Below are positions 1 to 12,407 of a stretch of 64,000 bases of DNA, one piece after another (the stretch's first letter is position 1; every line of letters starts with the position of its first letter). Both the position numbers and the translations under genes were made by a program. The notes below the pieces were generated by a model, which was not told where the DNA came from, made no database searches, and worked only from the letters and a program-made list of their open reading frames with translations. Origin of the DNA: Eublepharis macularius (lineage: Eukaryota; Chordata; Lepidosauria; Squamata; Eublepharidae); NCBI RefSeq assembly GCF_028583425.1, contig NC_072801.1, positions 60,093,766-60,157,765 on the forward strand, in the 5' to 3' direction.

Positions 1-54
1 GGCCGAGAAGGACCAGAAGAATCAGCAGACCAAACACGGCGCCAGCGATGACCC
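1..54 (-). CDS. PTPRH: PTPRH exon 10: transmembrane segment (partial)
   Basis: After a TGTATCTGCAG acceptor the reading VIAGAVFGLLILLVLLG is strongly hydrophobic and joins the preceding FN3 exon in phase 1 (A|G|V). The exon is cut by the window edge, so the basic stop-transfer residues and the phosphatase exons are not seen. Confidence 0.8.
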
Positions 55-3000
55 CTGCAGATACAGAACAAGAACGCTGGAGATCTCAGGAAATAGGACC
101 CAAGCGTCAATTTCTGGGTCAGGACAAACTTGTTAAATACATCTCCCCTCCTTCACCAGGGGGTCCCAAGATGCACAATAACCCCACCCCATACGTTCTC
201 GGAGCCAAGTGTCTGTTTTATCTTTAAAATGGAATAAATGGGCTGTATCATTGTAATGGGCTTGCAGCAGCTGGGGTCATGCTTTCTGAGGACCCTGGTC
301 TTCCTGACTTGCCCCCAATACTTAGGTCCTGCCAGCTAACATTCAGTTATTCATGATGCAGGGCCCATTTCCCACCCAAACCATTGCTTCCAGCAGCACA
401 AAGCAGCCCTATCTCTTTATGGCATCCCAGTGGCTTCCCTTCACTGTATACTCTCTTCAAATTGCTCCCTGAGCAGGCATTGTATATCTTTGGAGACACA
501 TTCACTACCCCCAATAGGTTGCCAGCTCCAGGTTGTGAAATTCCGGGAGATTTTGAGGGCGGAGCTTGGGGAGGGTGGGGTTTAGGAGGGGAGGGGTCTC
601 AGCAAGGTATGAAGCCATAGAGTCCACTCTCCAAATGAGTCATTTTCTCCAGAAGGATTGGTCTCTGTCATCTGGAGATCAGTTGTAATTCCAGGAGATC
701 TCCAGCCATCACCCAGATGTAGTGCGCATACATACCCCTCCCCCATCCCATTTTAGTCCAGCTCCAGCTAGTTCCTCCTCACAACCATATTCCTCAGCCC
801 AGCCTAAGATCTGTTGCTTTTCTTTCAGAAACAAATAATCCCCCCCAAGCTTTCGCTTGAGCACAGCAGTTGAGAAAACAGTAGCTCCTGAATACCTCAA
901 GGAACACTTTTTGCTTCCCCCACAAATGATGCCATAATGGGTATGCCGACGAAGCTGCACACAAGGGCCAAGGGTACCCACGTGATCCCGCCAGCTAAAC
1001 CGAGTCTGAGGATGCTCCTTGGAATTCTCACCTGCGCTGGCTGTGTCACATCTCACTTGGGAGGAATTTGTCCGCAGTTCGTTCCAGAGAGTTGCAACCT
1101 GAACCAAATAGGTCTGTGCGGGTTGTAGATTGCCCACTTCCACTGGGTCTTCGCAGCTCAGCCACTTCACGGGATCGCGGCCTGAGACGATGACCAGGTA
1201 CTGACTGACCCCACCTGTGCCACATGTCCATGACACCTTCAGGCGGTAGCCTCCTCCCACAGGGAAGCATTTGAGATTGCTTACGGGCTCTGGCTCTGGA
1301 GAGGAAAAGCAGCGAGAGGGGAAATGGGGGTTTGAGGAGTTTCTTCACTTAATTCATGACATTTGCATCTCAGCTTTCTTCCAAAAAGAGTTCCACATGA
1401 TGTCAAGGAGGCCTCCAGCTCTATCTTCCTCAGCCGTCCAGAGGTCTCCTGCTTCCTTCAACTACCTTCTTTGTTGGTGCCCCCTTACGCCTGGAATTGC
1501 CTCCTAGAACTCATGCAAGGCCCAAAACTCATCTTTCCACACTACCTTTCACTTAACTCTTTTAGTTCCTGCCCCTCCAGAAAGTAAACTTAACTTCACG
1601 CAATGGCATTTGCGTACATCCTTTCCCCTTTTAGCAGTCTCCTCTCACTAGGCTGAAATATTAGATCATAAGCTCATGACATATGAAGCTGCTTTATATG
1701 GAGCCAGACCATTGGTCCATATAGCTTATTATGGTCTGCTCTTCTTGGTTCTCTAGAATCCAACATAAAGAAAAGGTCTTTCCCAACTCCTGAAATCTTT
1801 TAACTGGAGGGGGTAGGGATTGATCCTGGACTTTCCAAGTGCACACCAGGTGCTCTGCCATTGAATCACAGCCACTGGTGCACCAAGTCCAGCATCAACC
1901 ACAGCTCTTTAGTGTTACGGAGGTCCCAGCCCTTCAAATGGAGATGCCAGGGACAGAACCCATGGCTCATTATATGCAAAGCTGCAGCTTTGTGTTGGGC
2001 TACTAGAGGTCTCTTAAGGATTCTGGGATAGTGAGCTGATATTGCTGTGAATCTGGTGTCATCTGTGTGCTGGCATCACATCAAGTTGCGCTGATCATTT
2101 GCATCTCATTTTTAAATGTTTTGGTTCCCTGAAATTGTTTCCCTACTCTTTAACCTGCATCTATTGTGTACATTTTTCTATATTTCCTTAGCTTACATGC
2201 TTAATTCTGCTTCTGTTAGTCATGGTGGCAGGCATTTATAACCACTCCCAGGTCGTGGCTCAGTAGGAATACTGAGCCTTCCACTGCAATAAAGTAATTC
2301 AACGCAAAAAGGTCTACAAACTTAACTACTGAATAAATGAAAGTTGGGGTTTGGAGGAGGCTGAATTCTGTAGCTTGTACCAAAATTTTGAGATTTTTGT
2401 CCATTCTTCAGCAGAGGCTCACAAAACATACAGGCCTGGCTGTAGCCTTCACTCTCTTATGCAAGCGATGCTGTGTGCATAGCTCCTTCTCAAGTAGGGC
2501 TACCAACCTCAATGTGGAGCCTAGAGTTCTTCCAGAATCACAAGTGATCTCTAAACTACAGAGATCAATTCCCTGGGAGGAAACAGCAATTTTGGAGGAC
2601 AGACTCCGTGGCATCATAACCTCACTGAATTCCCTCAGCTCCCCAAACTTCACCTTCTCCAGGCAGTACCCCCTAATCTCCAAGATTTTCCCAAGCTAGA
2701 GTTAGCAACTCTATTCTCCAGCCTTACTCCAGGTGGGGCCTGCAGGTCTCCCAGAATTTCAACTGTTCTCTTGAAGAGAGAGAGATGTTCCCCTGGAGAA
2801 AACGGCTGCTTTGGAGGGTGGACTCTATGCCACGATACCCTGCTGAGATCCCTCCTCTCACCAAGCCCTGCCCATCCCAAATCTACAGGCATTTTCAACC
2901 CACAGTTGGCAACCTTATTTGTGCATCACTACCAACACATAGCAGTAGAAAAGAGCAAGAGTCCAGTAGCACCTATAAGACTAACAACATTAGTGGTAAG

Positions 3001-5842
3001 GTATGAGCTTTCATGAGCCACTTCTTCAGGTATCTTGCTCTTTCTCTTTTCTAGTGCTATAGACAAACAAACATGGCTACCCATCATGATATACCAATAC
3101 ATAGTACAACACTGTTCCTCGTTAGATCTTCCTTTCTTTCTGACATGGGTTTTGCCCACCTCCTTCTCTCCATCACATTCCTCCCACCTCCCGCGACCGA
3201 AGGATAAGTACTTGTGGCTCCTTCTAGAAGAACGTTGGTGCTGTGTGTACTCAGGCCTCGTCCTTCAGCCACAGTGAACAAGGTGAAGTTATACTTTGTG
3301 CCTGGACTAAGTGTGTTTAACACAAACGTTGAAGTATTGTTAGGAAATGTATGGTTTTCCAGAATTTCGGTGGGCCCCTTCCACACTTGGAGCCCAAAGC
3401 CACTGAACGCAGGGTCTGGGAGTCCCCAGAACAAGTTGACCGCGGACTGGTTGACAGTGTTGACTCTGAAATTAGGAGGGGGCAACGGGTCTGAAAGAAA
3501 GACACAAGAAGTTAGAGTTGAGTAACGAAGGTCATGATGAAAGAGCAAAGAAAACTGGAGTAGGGGGTATGGCTCAGAGGTAAAGCACTTGTGTTGCAAG
3601 CAGAAGGTTTGGGATTTAATCCTTACGGCAACTACACAATACGCCCAACACAGGTAGGCAACCAGATGCACAGTCAGATGCTGATAGGGAGCATGGCGAG
3701 GGAGGAAAAGGAGCTTCTGGTTTATCTCCCACTCTGCTTTTGCCAGGGCCCATTGCTGCCACGCCCCTGCCCCCCCTTCCATAACACTGGCACTTACTTG
3801 TTAGAATCCAATTTTCTACTGTTGCACTCTCAGCATCATTAATGACCGAGACCAACTTTACAGTGTAGATGCTCCCTGGTAGAAGTCCATTGATGGTATA
3901 GCTGGATGCGCTGGTGCTTTGATTCTTCACTGGATCCATGGTGTTATCTCTGACCCAAAATACTCTATACAAATAGTCTGAGGCATTCGAGTCTTTGGGG
4001 GGATCCCAGGAAATGGTTAGATTGTGAGTGCTGCATTTTGTCACCTTTATATTCTTGGGCTTGTTTGGAACTGTGGGAAAGAGCAGATGAATTTAACACA
4101 CAGAATACACCTCCTGCTGGCTATGTAGAAATCAGAATGTGAGCACCTTTGGGACCAAATAAGGCATGAGCTGCTGGGAAATCCATGACGGAGATCTTCC
4201 ATGGCTTTTGAGAATCACAGCTGCAGAGGATAAAGGGCATTGGGGTCATGCGGGTGGGAGGGAAGTTAACTCTTGCCCCCTGTGTCTTTTTATCACATTC
4301 AGACACCACCCCATCCAGTCACTCTTTGCCTTATGGAGGAGGACCATATAGGTTCCATACAATATATAAAGTGCCATCTACCAAATCAATAATAATAACA
4401 ACAGCATGCTTACATACCACACTTCTAGACAGATCAGTGCTCTGCTAAGAGTCTCTTTACACATTACTAAGTACCTAGGGATGCTCAAGTGAACCTCATT
4501 TCACGTGTCTCCCCTCCAACATTTCATACACTCGCTTGCACAGCCACACTTCAATTTGCTCCTTGTGAATACATTTACGCATTCTATATCAGTTCCTCCT
4601 CAACTGCTAAAAGTATCCGAGCTTCCCCCATATCAGTTCATTAAAATACAGAAGTAACTCTTTCTCACGCCTTAAAGAAATGCAAATTGGCAAGTCCAAG
4701 GAGCCTACAGTACTTGTTCTCACAGCAAAAACAGAGCTGAATTGGCACTTTGCCCTCCAGAATCACTTGTAGATGCAGCCACACAAAGGGAGTACCATTC
4801 GCGTTGGCAGAGCCAGAGCAGCCTGCACATGACTTGAGTACTACATGCACAATCCTGCACTTGAGTGTTTCTAGGAACTTAGCAATGTGTAGAGAGGCTC
4901 TCAGAGCAGTGAACGAATCAGTGTTGTTATTATCCCCACAATCCAGCTGGGGAGCTGGGGCTGAGAGGAGTGGCTTACCCAAGGCCACCTGCAGAGTTTG
5001 TGGCAGTAGTGGAGTCAAACCAGCAGACTGCTGAGTCAAAGCCCAGCCACTTAACCACTATGCAGCTCTCACTTAGGGCAGTATTGCCTGTTCTACTTAG
5101 CAGTGGTTTTCTAGGGAGGAAGAGCCTTCCCAAACTGAGATTCTTTTTAATCAAGCTGGGGACTGAACCGGGATATGCTGTACACAAACTGAGTTTCGCC
5201 ATGGCCCTTATCCTGTACAAGCAGGCATCTTGTAGCAGCTAGGGTGAGTGGGGAGAGAATGTGCATGGTGCAAAACAGCATGTAAAACATGTAAAAACAG
5301 AGGGTGCAAAGGGGTTAAACCCCTCTTCCTGCAACACCATAGTCCCAAACTGAGGGACCATAGACTTCACCACTATGTTGCCTTGCATATTATCTGTTGC
5401 TTTGAATATGTACTTCTATATACTACCTGTGCTTCATGTTATCTAATGTCATTTCCAATCATTGCCAGTGCTATGTCTTTGCCAATGCCAATGCTATGTC
5501 TTTGTGAAATCCTATGATATTGTTTATGGAAATGTCCTTGACACTGTACGGAAATGTCCTTGATACTGATTGTACTAATCTCAACTATGTAATCCGCCTT
5601 GAGTCTCAGTGTGAAAGGCGGACTATAAATTAAATAAATAAATAAATAAATAAAGGTCTGGCAGGTGCATTTAGCCTTAAACAAACACACACAACTGATC
5701 CTAGGTATGGACTTCCCAGGTTGTGAATTCTACTCGCTTCAGACTCAACCTACAACCTGCAGTGCCCCAATGAAAATACAAAGTTGACATTCAGCCGTAG
5801 GACCAGTGGGGCATCAGAAAAATTAAAAAAGCAAAAAAAGCA

Positions 5843-5878
<36 letters not shown>

Positions 5879-8800
5879 TGAAACAAAGGGTGGTTCACAT
5901 GTTCATGCTTGCCGCTTGGTGATTAAAACAGCAAACTAAAGCTTTCACGTGGGAACAAACAGGGTCTTGTAGTGTAATCGTGTCACATCAAATACAAAGG
6001 GGTTCAGTCCACTGTGGAGTCCTCCTCCAATGCAAGCTTGTTCAGCAGAAGAGGTATATTCCTCAGCCATGGACAGATACTGTGTCAAAAGAAGGCTTTA
6101 CGGTCAGTGGAACAGAAACCTGGGGTCCAATCTCTTTTCAGCAGGATCAGTGCACACATTCACCTGCCCGTGAGAACAAGGTCTGGTGGTGCGCACATGT
6201 TCACACATCACTTCAGTGTCCACTTGATAACCAGCAACTGAATGTATGAGTTGTGGTCAAAACAGATGAGGTGCTAGAAAAGCTGTAACTATATCCCCAT
6301 CACATGCTCCTTAGTAAATATTGCAGCTTTGGGAAATCCCCAGTCAACGGAGACCACAGCATTCTTTGCAAACTCTCTCCCAGCCATTTTCCTGGTCTCA
6401 AATGCCCCCTTCTCCTCGGTGAGGCAGCAAATGCCAATTCTAGGAGGTGGAATGGCATCTGAGGTTGGGAAAATGGCAGAGGGAAAGAGTAAAATACTCC
6501 GTTCCACTTCTGACCCCAATCCAATTCCCTCCCCCACATTGTTGTTTTCCAAATTAAAACAATCAAGACGTCTGAACCGAGATCTTTCAGCTTTTCATTC
6601 TAACTCACTTTGATGAGATACGAAAGCTATGTTTGTTTCTTTATACCTGCGTTGTCCCGTTCCCATGTGCAAGCCACCACCTGATGTTGCAGTAAGTCAA
6701 GGATTGGGCATGCATATGTGAACCACCTTACCCAAGTGTGCAGTAAGTGCTTTACATGTAGGGATGTACGAATATAACCACCCTTTTGGGGGGGGGGGGT
6801 TGTTTTGTTTTTTGTGTTGTTGTTGTGAGTCTTTTCATCTTACCCATTAACATGCACTGCACCATTTATAATCAACTGTCACAAAAATAACCTTTAAAAT
6901 TGCATCAACGTAACAGGAATATTCAGCCTGAGAACCTCCCATTCTACAAGGGAGAAGCAAAATCAAGATGCAGTTTTTTGCGTCAAAACAGTGGGGCTGT
7001 GAAATTTGGTAGCATCTCTGTTTACGTGAATGTGTAAATCAGCCCTACAAGGCTGCAGGTGCCAATACTGTTCCCTCCGTGTTCACTCCAGGCACTTCTT
7101 TCTGGGACAAGTACAGGGAGGCTGAGTATCCCTTCTTCATGCAGAAACATTCCTGAGAGCCAAGCTACAAGTGACGCCTTACACAGGTTGGACACGTGTC
7201 AGCTTCCCTCAAGTTTTGATGGGAAATGTAGGCATCCTGGTCTTGCAGCTGTAACGGAGAGCCAAGCTGTAAAACCAGGACGCCTACATTTCCCACCAAA
7301 ACTTGAGGGAAGCTGACAAGTGTCCAACCTGTGTCAGGCGTCACTTGTAGCTTGGCTCTGAGATGCTCTTTGTGGACAGCATCAACAGGTCAAGCACCAG
7401 GCCAAGGAGGTTTGCAAACAAGTAGACATGCACGAGCAGAACCCAGCATCCCAGGCACAGTCCCCTCCCTTTTAAAGCTCTACCACCATCTTACGTGTGA
7501 TGACATCTGGAAGGACAGTCCCAACGCTGGAAACGTTGTTGCTGGTGACAGCATAGACAATGACTGTGTACAGAGCTCCTGCTTCCAGGCCACCTGCAGT
7601 GTATGAATTCTCAGTGGAAGAAGAACAGTTCGATTTCCAGGTGTTGTTTGATAGGCAGATGTTGTATCTGTAGGCAGAGCTGTTCTCAGGTGGCATCCAT
7701 GCAATTTTCAGGGAATCTACTGTCCGATTTTGTACAGTGACGTTCCAGACTGGAGAGGGACCTGTGACAAAAAGAACCAGCCTTCTCAGTGCACTTTTTA
7801 TGCAAATATGTCTACCAGCAACAGTCAAACAGTTTTCTCATTGTGAAGAAGCGGATCCCTTCCAGTTTACTCCATTGTGCGCCTTCTACTGATATAAGAA
7901 TCTAGGCTTTGTAATCCTTTTCCCATTATTATCTGGTCTTTCCTCTGCACAGGGTGGAGACAGTGCACAGAGGGATCTTTTTCCTTCCCCTTCCAAAATA
8001 CTAGAACTCAAGGGCATCCAATGACGCTCATGGGCAGTAAAGGAAATTCTTCTTTACATAATGAATGATTAAAATGTGGAATTTGCTGCCAGAGGAAATA
8101 GTGACAGCATAAGCCAAGGGGATTAGACCAATTCATGAAGGATAGGCCTATCAGTGTCTACTAGGGTGACTAAAGGGAACCTCGACAATTCAGAGGCAGT
8201 AAAACCTCTGAATGCTGCTGCCAACATCAGGGAATGCCTCAGCCTCTATGCCCTGCTGTTGGCCTTCCAGGGTAACTGGCTGGCCATAGGATGCTGGACT
8301 AGATGGACCACCCGTCTGATCCAGCATGGCTCTTCTCATGTTCTTAAGTAGCTCAGATGGCACACCCCACCTGCCCCATTATATCCCTGCAACCTTCCTA
8401 TAAGGTAAGTTGGACTGACCATATGTGACTGGCCCCAAATCATCCAGTGAGCTTCCTGGAGGAGGGACAATTTCAACCACCCTGGCCACCTCCTCCTCCA
8501 TTTCCAGGTTAGACTACTGCAGTGCATTCTATGTGGGACTGCCCTCGAAGCCTGTCTGGAAACTTCAGTTCATTCAAAATGCTATCCCCCTAGCTGTTGT
8601 CAGGTATGGACAGGAGTGAGATGATACCCATTTTCCCCAAGAATGACAACTTTCAACAACACAGCAAGTAACGAAGACACAAAGTCAGGAACCAGATCCC
8701 ACAACAAACTTAGGTGCCAGCCTGACCCTCATATACGCTCACACGACACAGTTACGGGACTTAACAACATTGGCTCTATCATCTTGGCCACATTCACTTC

Positions 8801-11771
8801 CCTTCTTCCAAGGTAATATATGCACACATGTTTGAACAATGCCCTTCAGCTCTCTGTGCTGGACAAACAGGTCCGTCCCTATGCAAAAGAATAAAATGGA
8901 CATAAACCTGGAATTTATATTCAGAAACCAGTGAAGGGGAAATTTTTTATCTTTCCATGGAATCCTGTTGGTGATCTAAAAGCTGCAGTTCTCTTACAAA
9001 GGAACTTTAAAGGAAGAATTCAATACACAGCTGCTGAATTTAGCCATCTTAAAACTAGTAACTGAAAACCAAAAGGCAATTACGGGCAAGAGCCAAGTCA
9101 AACAGACACTAGGTGTCTCTGTAATGATTACTATATACCAATTTACACTATTCAAAGTATATATACCCAATATAATTACTACCAATCTTGTAAGGTGCAA
9201 GTGCGATACAATAGGAATTTTATAAATTCATCTATGACACACACAATCCCCATCAGAGCTCATTGAAAGGAATAATGCACGATGGCCACATTATCAGTTC
9301 ATATAACAATAAATGCTAACAAACTAGTGGCAATCACCACATCTTGAGGCAGTGAGCTCCATGACTTAACTACAAGTTGTCTCTTGAAACAAAACAAAAA
9401 AATTATTCTATTGATGTTCAATACAAAAAACAGACACGACACACCACTGAACATACACAAACATGCTATTCAGGTGAAAAATTAACAAATTTCCCTCTTA
9501 GAAGAGGAAGAAAGACCCTGCTTCCAATTTCTTGCTGTTCTCTCTCTGTTCACTGTTAAGACTCACGGGTAGTTACGTTGATAGGCGTACTCCAGTTACA
9601 CCCTCCAGCCTCTGTGATACGGTACATCATAACAGTGTACTCCTGCCCAGGCCGCAGACCGTACAAGTGTGCCGTGCAGTTCATATTCCAGCTGTCGGCA
9701 GGATTCATTCTGCAGGCAGAGGAGGGGCAAGGTGGACTTTCCCAGACTAGAGTTACAGTGCTGTTGCTCTTCCCCGCGACTGTTAGATTATTCACTGGAG
9801 CTGGACCTAAGGAGAAGGAGCACTAGAGTCAGAAACTGGGGGAATTCACCTCCAATTCCCCTTTCATAATAGGAAAACCATGCCCCAGTCCACTAGTCCC
9901 AGCCATTGGCTTGAAAAGTTATAAGTGGCGTGTTGCCTTAAACTTCTATACCACTTTAAAGAAAAAAACTCACAGGTTCAGGGCACCCCACATTTTGAAC
10001 TGTATCCTGCTAATATGCCTTTGGTGACAGCTTGGTGCACAGACATCAGCAGGTGGTAGGGTTGCCAACCTTCATATGGGGTCTGGTGATCTCCCAGGAA
10101 TAAAACTGATCTCCAGACTACGGAGATCATTTTCCCTGGAGAAAAAGGCTGTTTCAGAGGATGAACTCTATGGCAAACTCTGTTTTTATTAATCTCTCCC
10201 CTCCCCAAACCCTGCCATCCTCAAGCTCCTCCCTCAAAATCTCCAGAAATTTCCCAACCCAGAGTTGGCAACTTGAGCAGGTGATGGTATCATGAAATGC
10301 TTGACCTGCTGAATTGTGCAAGTTGCTACTGAAAGCGCAAGAGCAGACTGAATAAGTAGCAACGCTAGATTGGTTAAGGCAACAGACTGGCTGGTTCAAG
10401 GTGACTCACCAAAACTTTGCAAGGAATTATTAGACTCCATGCCTCCCTAAGTCCAGCGGTATCCACTACCCTACCCTGTTATCATGTTGTTCCTGTAGAC
10501 TCCATGCCTGTCTTGTAGGGTTGCCATCTCTGGGTTGGGAAATTCCTGGAGATCTGGGGCAGAGCCTGGGGAAGGCAGGCTTGGGGAGGGGAGGGAGCTC
10601 AGCACAGTATAATGCCATAGAGTCTGCCCTCCAAAGCAGCCACTTTCTCCAGGAGAGCTAATCACTGTAGCCTGGAGAGGATCTGTAATTCTGGGAGCTC
10701 ACCAGGGCCCACCTGAAGGTTAGCAGCCCTAGTTGTATAATCTTCTTAAAAATACTTTTTTCTGAGTATGCTTGAAATTATAATTTAATTCCTAAGGAGA
10801 GTGAGAGAGAGATCAAAATCCAGCCTTTTCTGAAATCCCTGGTGCTTTAGAGCCAAACCAGGCCTTATGTTAATCGCGCAGCTACTTATATGTACTCTGA
10901 TGAAAAAGGAAGAAAAATCTCTCCCAAGAATAAAGGTGCCCTTGCTCCCAGAATCAGTGAGCGCAGATTTGTGCTTACTTGTGTCTGAGGGAATGGAGCA
11001 GTTTGACGGCAAGCTGCAGTTTGGGGTTACATCAGGGAAAGAGTCCGTGACATTGTCGCATCCTGGCATCTCCGTTCCACTTGGCTTAACAACAAACTTT
11101 TCCTCGATTTTCGAACAGCCTACAGAGACAGCTAAACAAAGGCAAGGGTTAGCAGCACTTCAGCTAACTGCAGATTCGTTCTGCTATGTAGAGTTGACCA
11201 AAGACTCTTTCCTTTCCAAGTCTGAATGGCCTGCTCCTTGCCAGGGCACAATGGACACTAATAGGGTAATAAGGTTGCTCTTTATAGGAAGTCACATTGG
11301 GATGTATTAAGGCTGCTTCTGGGAGGGGGCTGTGATGGTTATGCCTGTTTGAGCTTGGAAATGAGTCAAGTAGTAAAGCGGGTTTCTGGGGGAGGTTGCT
11401 GCGAATCTGGTACTGCCTGTGTGCTTGCTTCTGCCTTCTCCTTCAATACAGTTGTAAGTTGACAGAGCGCCATAAAAGACAGCAGTCTGGCACAAAGTTA
11501 GGGGAACTTCAGCATTATAGAAGTAAAGGGAAACAAGTGTTGTTTACTTACTGGTGGCCGTTGTATTGGGTTGCAAAGTAGTTGTGTTTTGGCTATGAAT
11601 CTTTTTGCCTGTGGAGTGGAAAGGGAGATACAGAGAAAAGAATGGAGAGGGGTACAATGTACTTCCGTTCTTTACTGAAAATATTTATACTCATTTTCCT
11701 GAAACCATCTTTCTTAACCCTAACCTTTCCCCACTCCAAATTAGGCTCATTCACCAGCAGCTCCCTCTGCA

Positions 11772-11806
<35 letters not shown>

Positions 11807-12370
11807 TTAAAACACCAAGAAAATAGCAGGCAGGAAAGTGTGAGGCCTGTTCTACGCATGATGCATCTGAATTAGGTGGAGGAATTCTAAGATTGTAGCA
11901 CAACAGCAACAACCGATTTATATACCGCCCTTCAGGACAACTTCACATCCACACAGAACAGTCTACAAAGTATGCTATCATTCCCAATGCTGGGTTGGAA
12001 ATTGGAGGCTAGGGAGGGCAGGATTTGGGGAGGGAAGGAACCTCAGCAGGGTATTATTTATTTATTTACAAGATTTTTAAGCCTGCCTATTCGCCTCCAT
12101 AGAGCTACCATATAACGCCACAGAGGTCCATCCTCCAAAGCAGCCGTTTCCTCCAGGGGAACCAATCTCTGTAGTCTAGAGATCAACTTTAATTCTCCAC
12201 CTCATTCTGCTGCATGTCTGGACCAGGCCTCAGGCACCCGCTTCCCCTGCTTCTCCCATGAAGGCCTGATTGATCCAGTCAATGTAGTAGAATGAAGTGC
12301 CAACGTGCAGAGGTGGTAGACTGTACCATTTCAGATTTTTAAAAAGTGGTGTGTGTGTGTGTGTGTGTGT

Positions 12371-12407
<37 letters not shown>

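Larger units (their letters stand above)
4071..7494 (-). other. PTPRH intron between FN3 domains 2 and 3
   Basis: A 3.4-kb intron with no further FN3-like reading. It holds a MIR-like SINE, a LINE tail, a CA microsatellite and a palindromic MITE, listed separately. 4,120-4,900 and 5,880-7,020 show nothing else I can name. Confidence 0.6.

Noticed and set aside
709-1260. 183-codon minus-strand reading taken as one exon
   Set aside because: Only 1,032-1,295 is FN3-like and bounded by splice sites. The rest is read-through into the intron.
11593-11859. Open readings across CA, GT and GA microsatellites (also at 12,230-12,412 and 58,712-59,104)
   Set aside because: The readings are open only because dinucleotide repeats lack stops; they are not genes.
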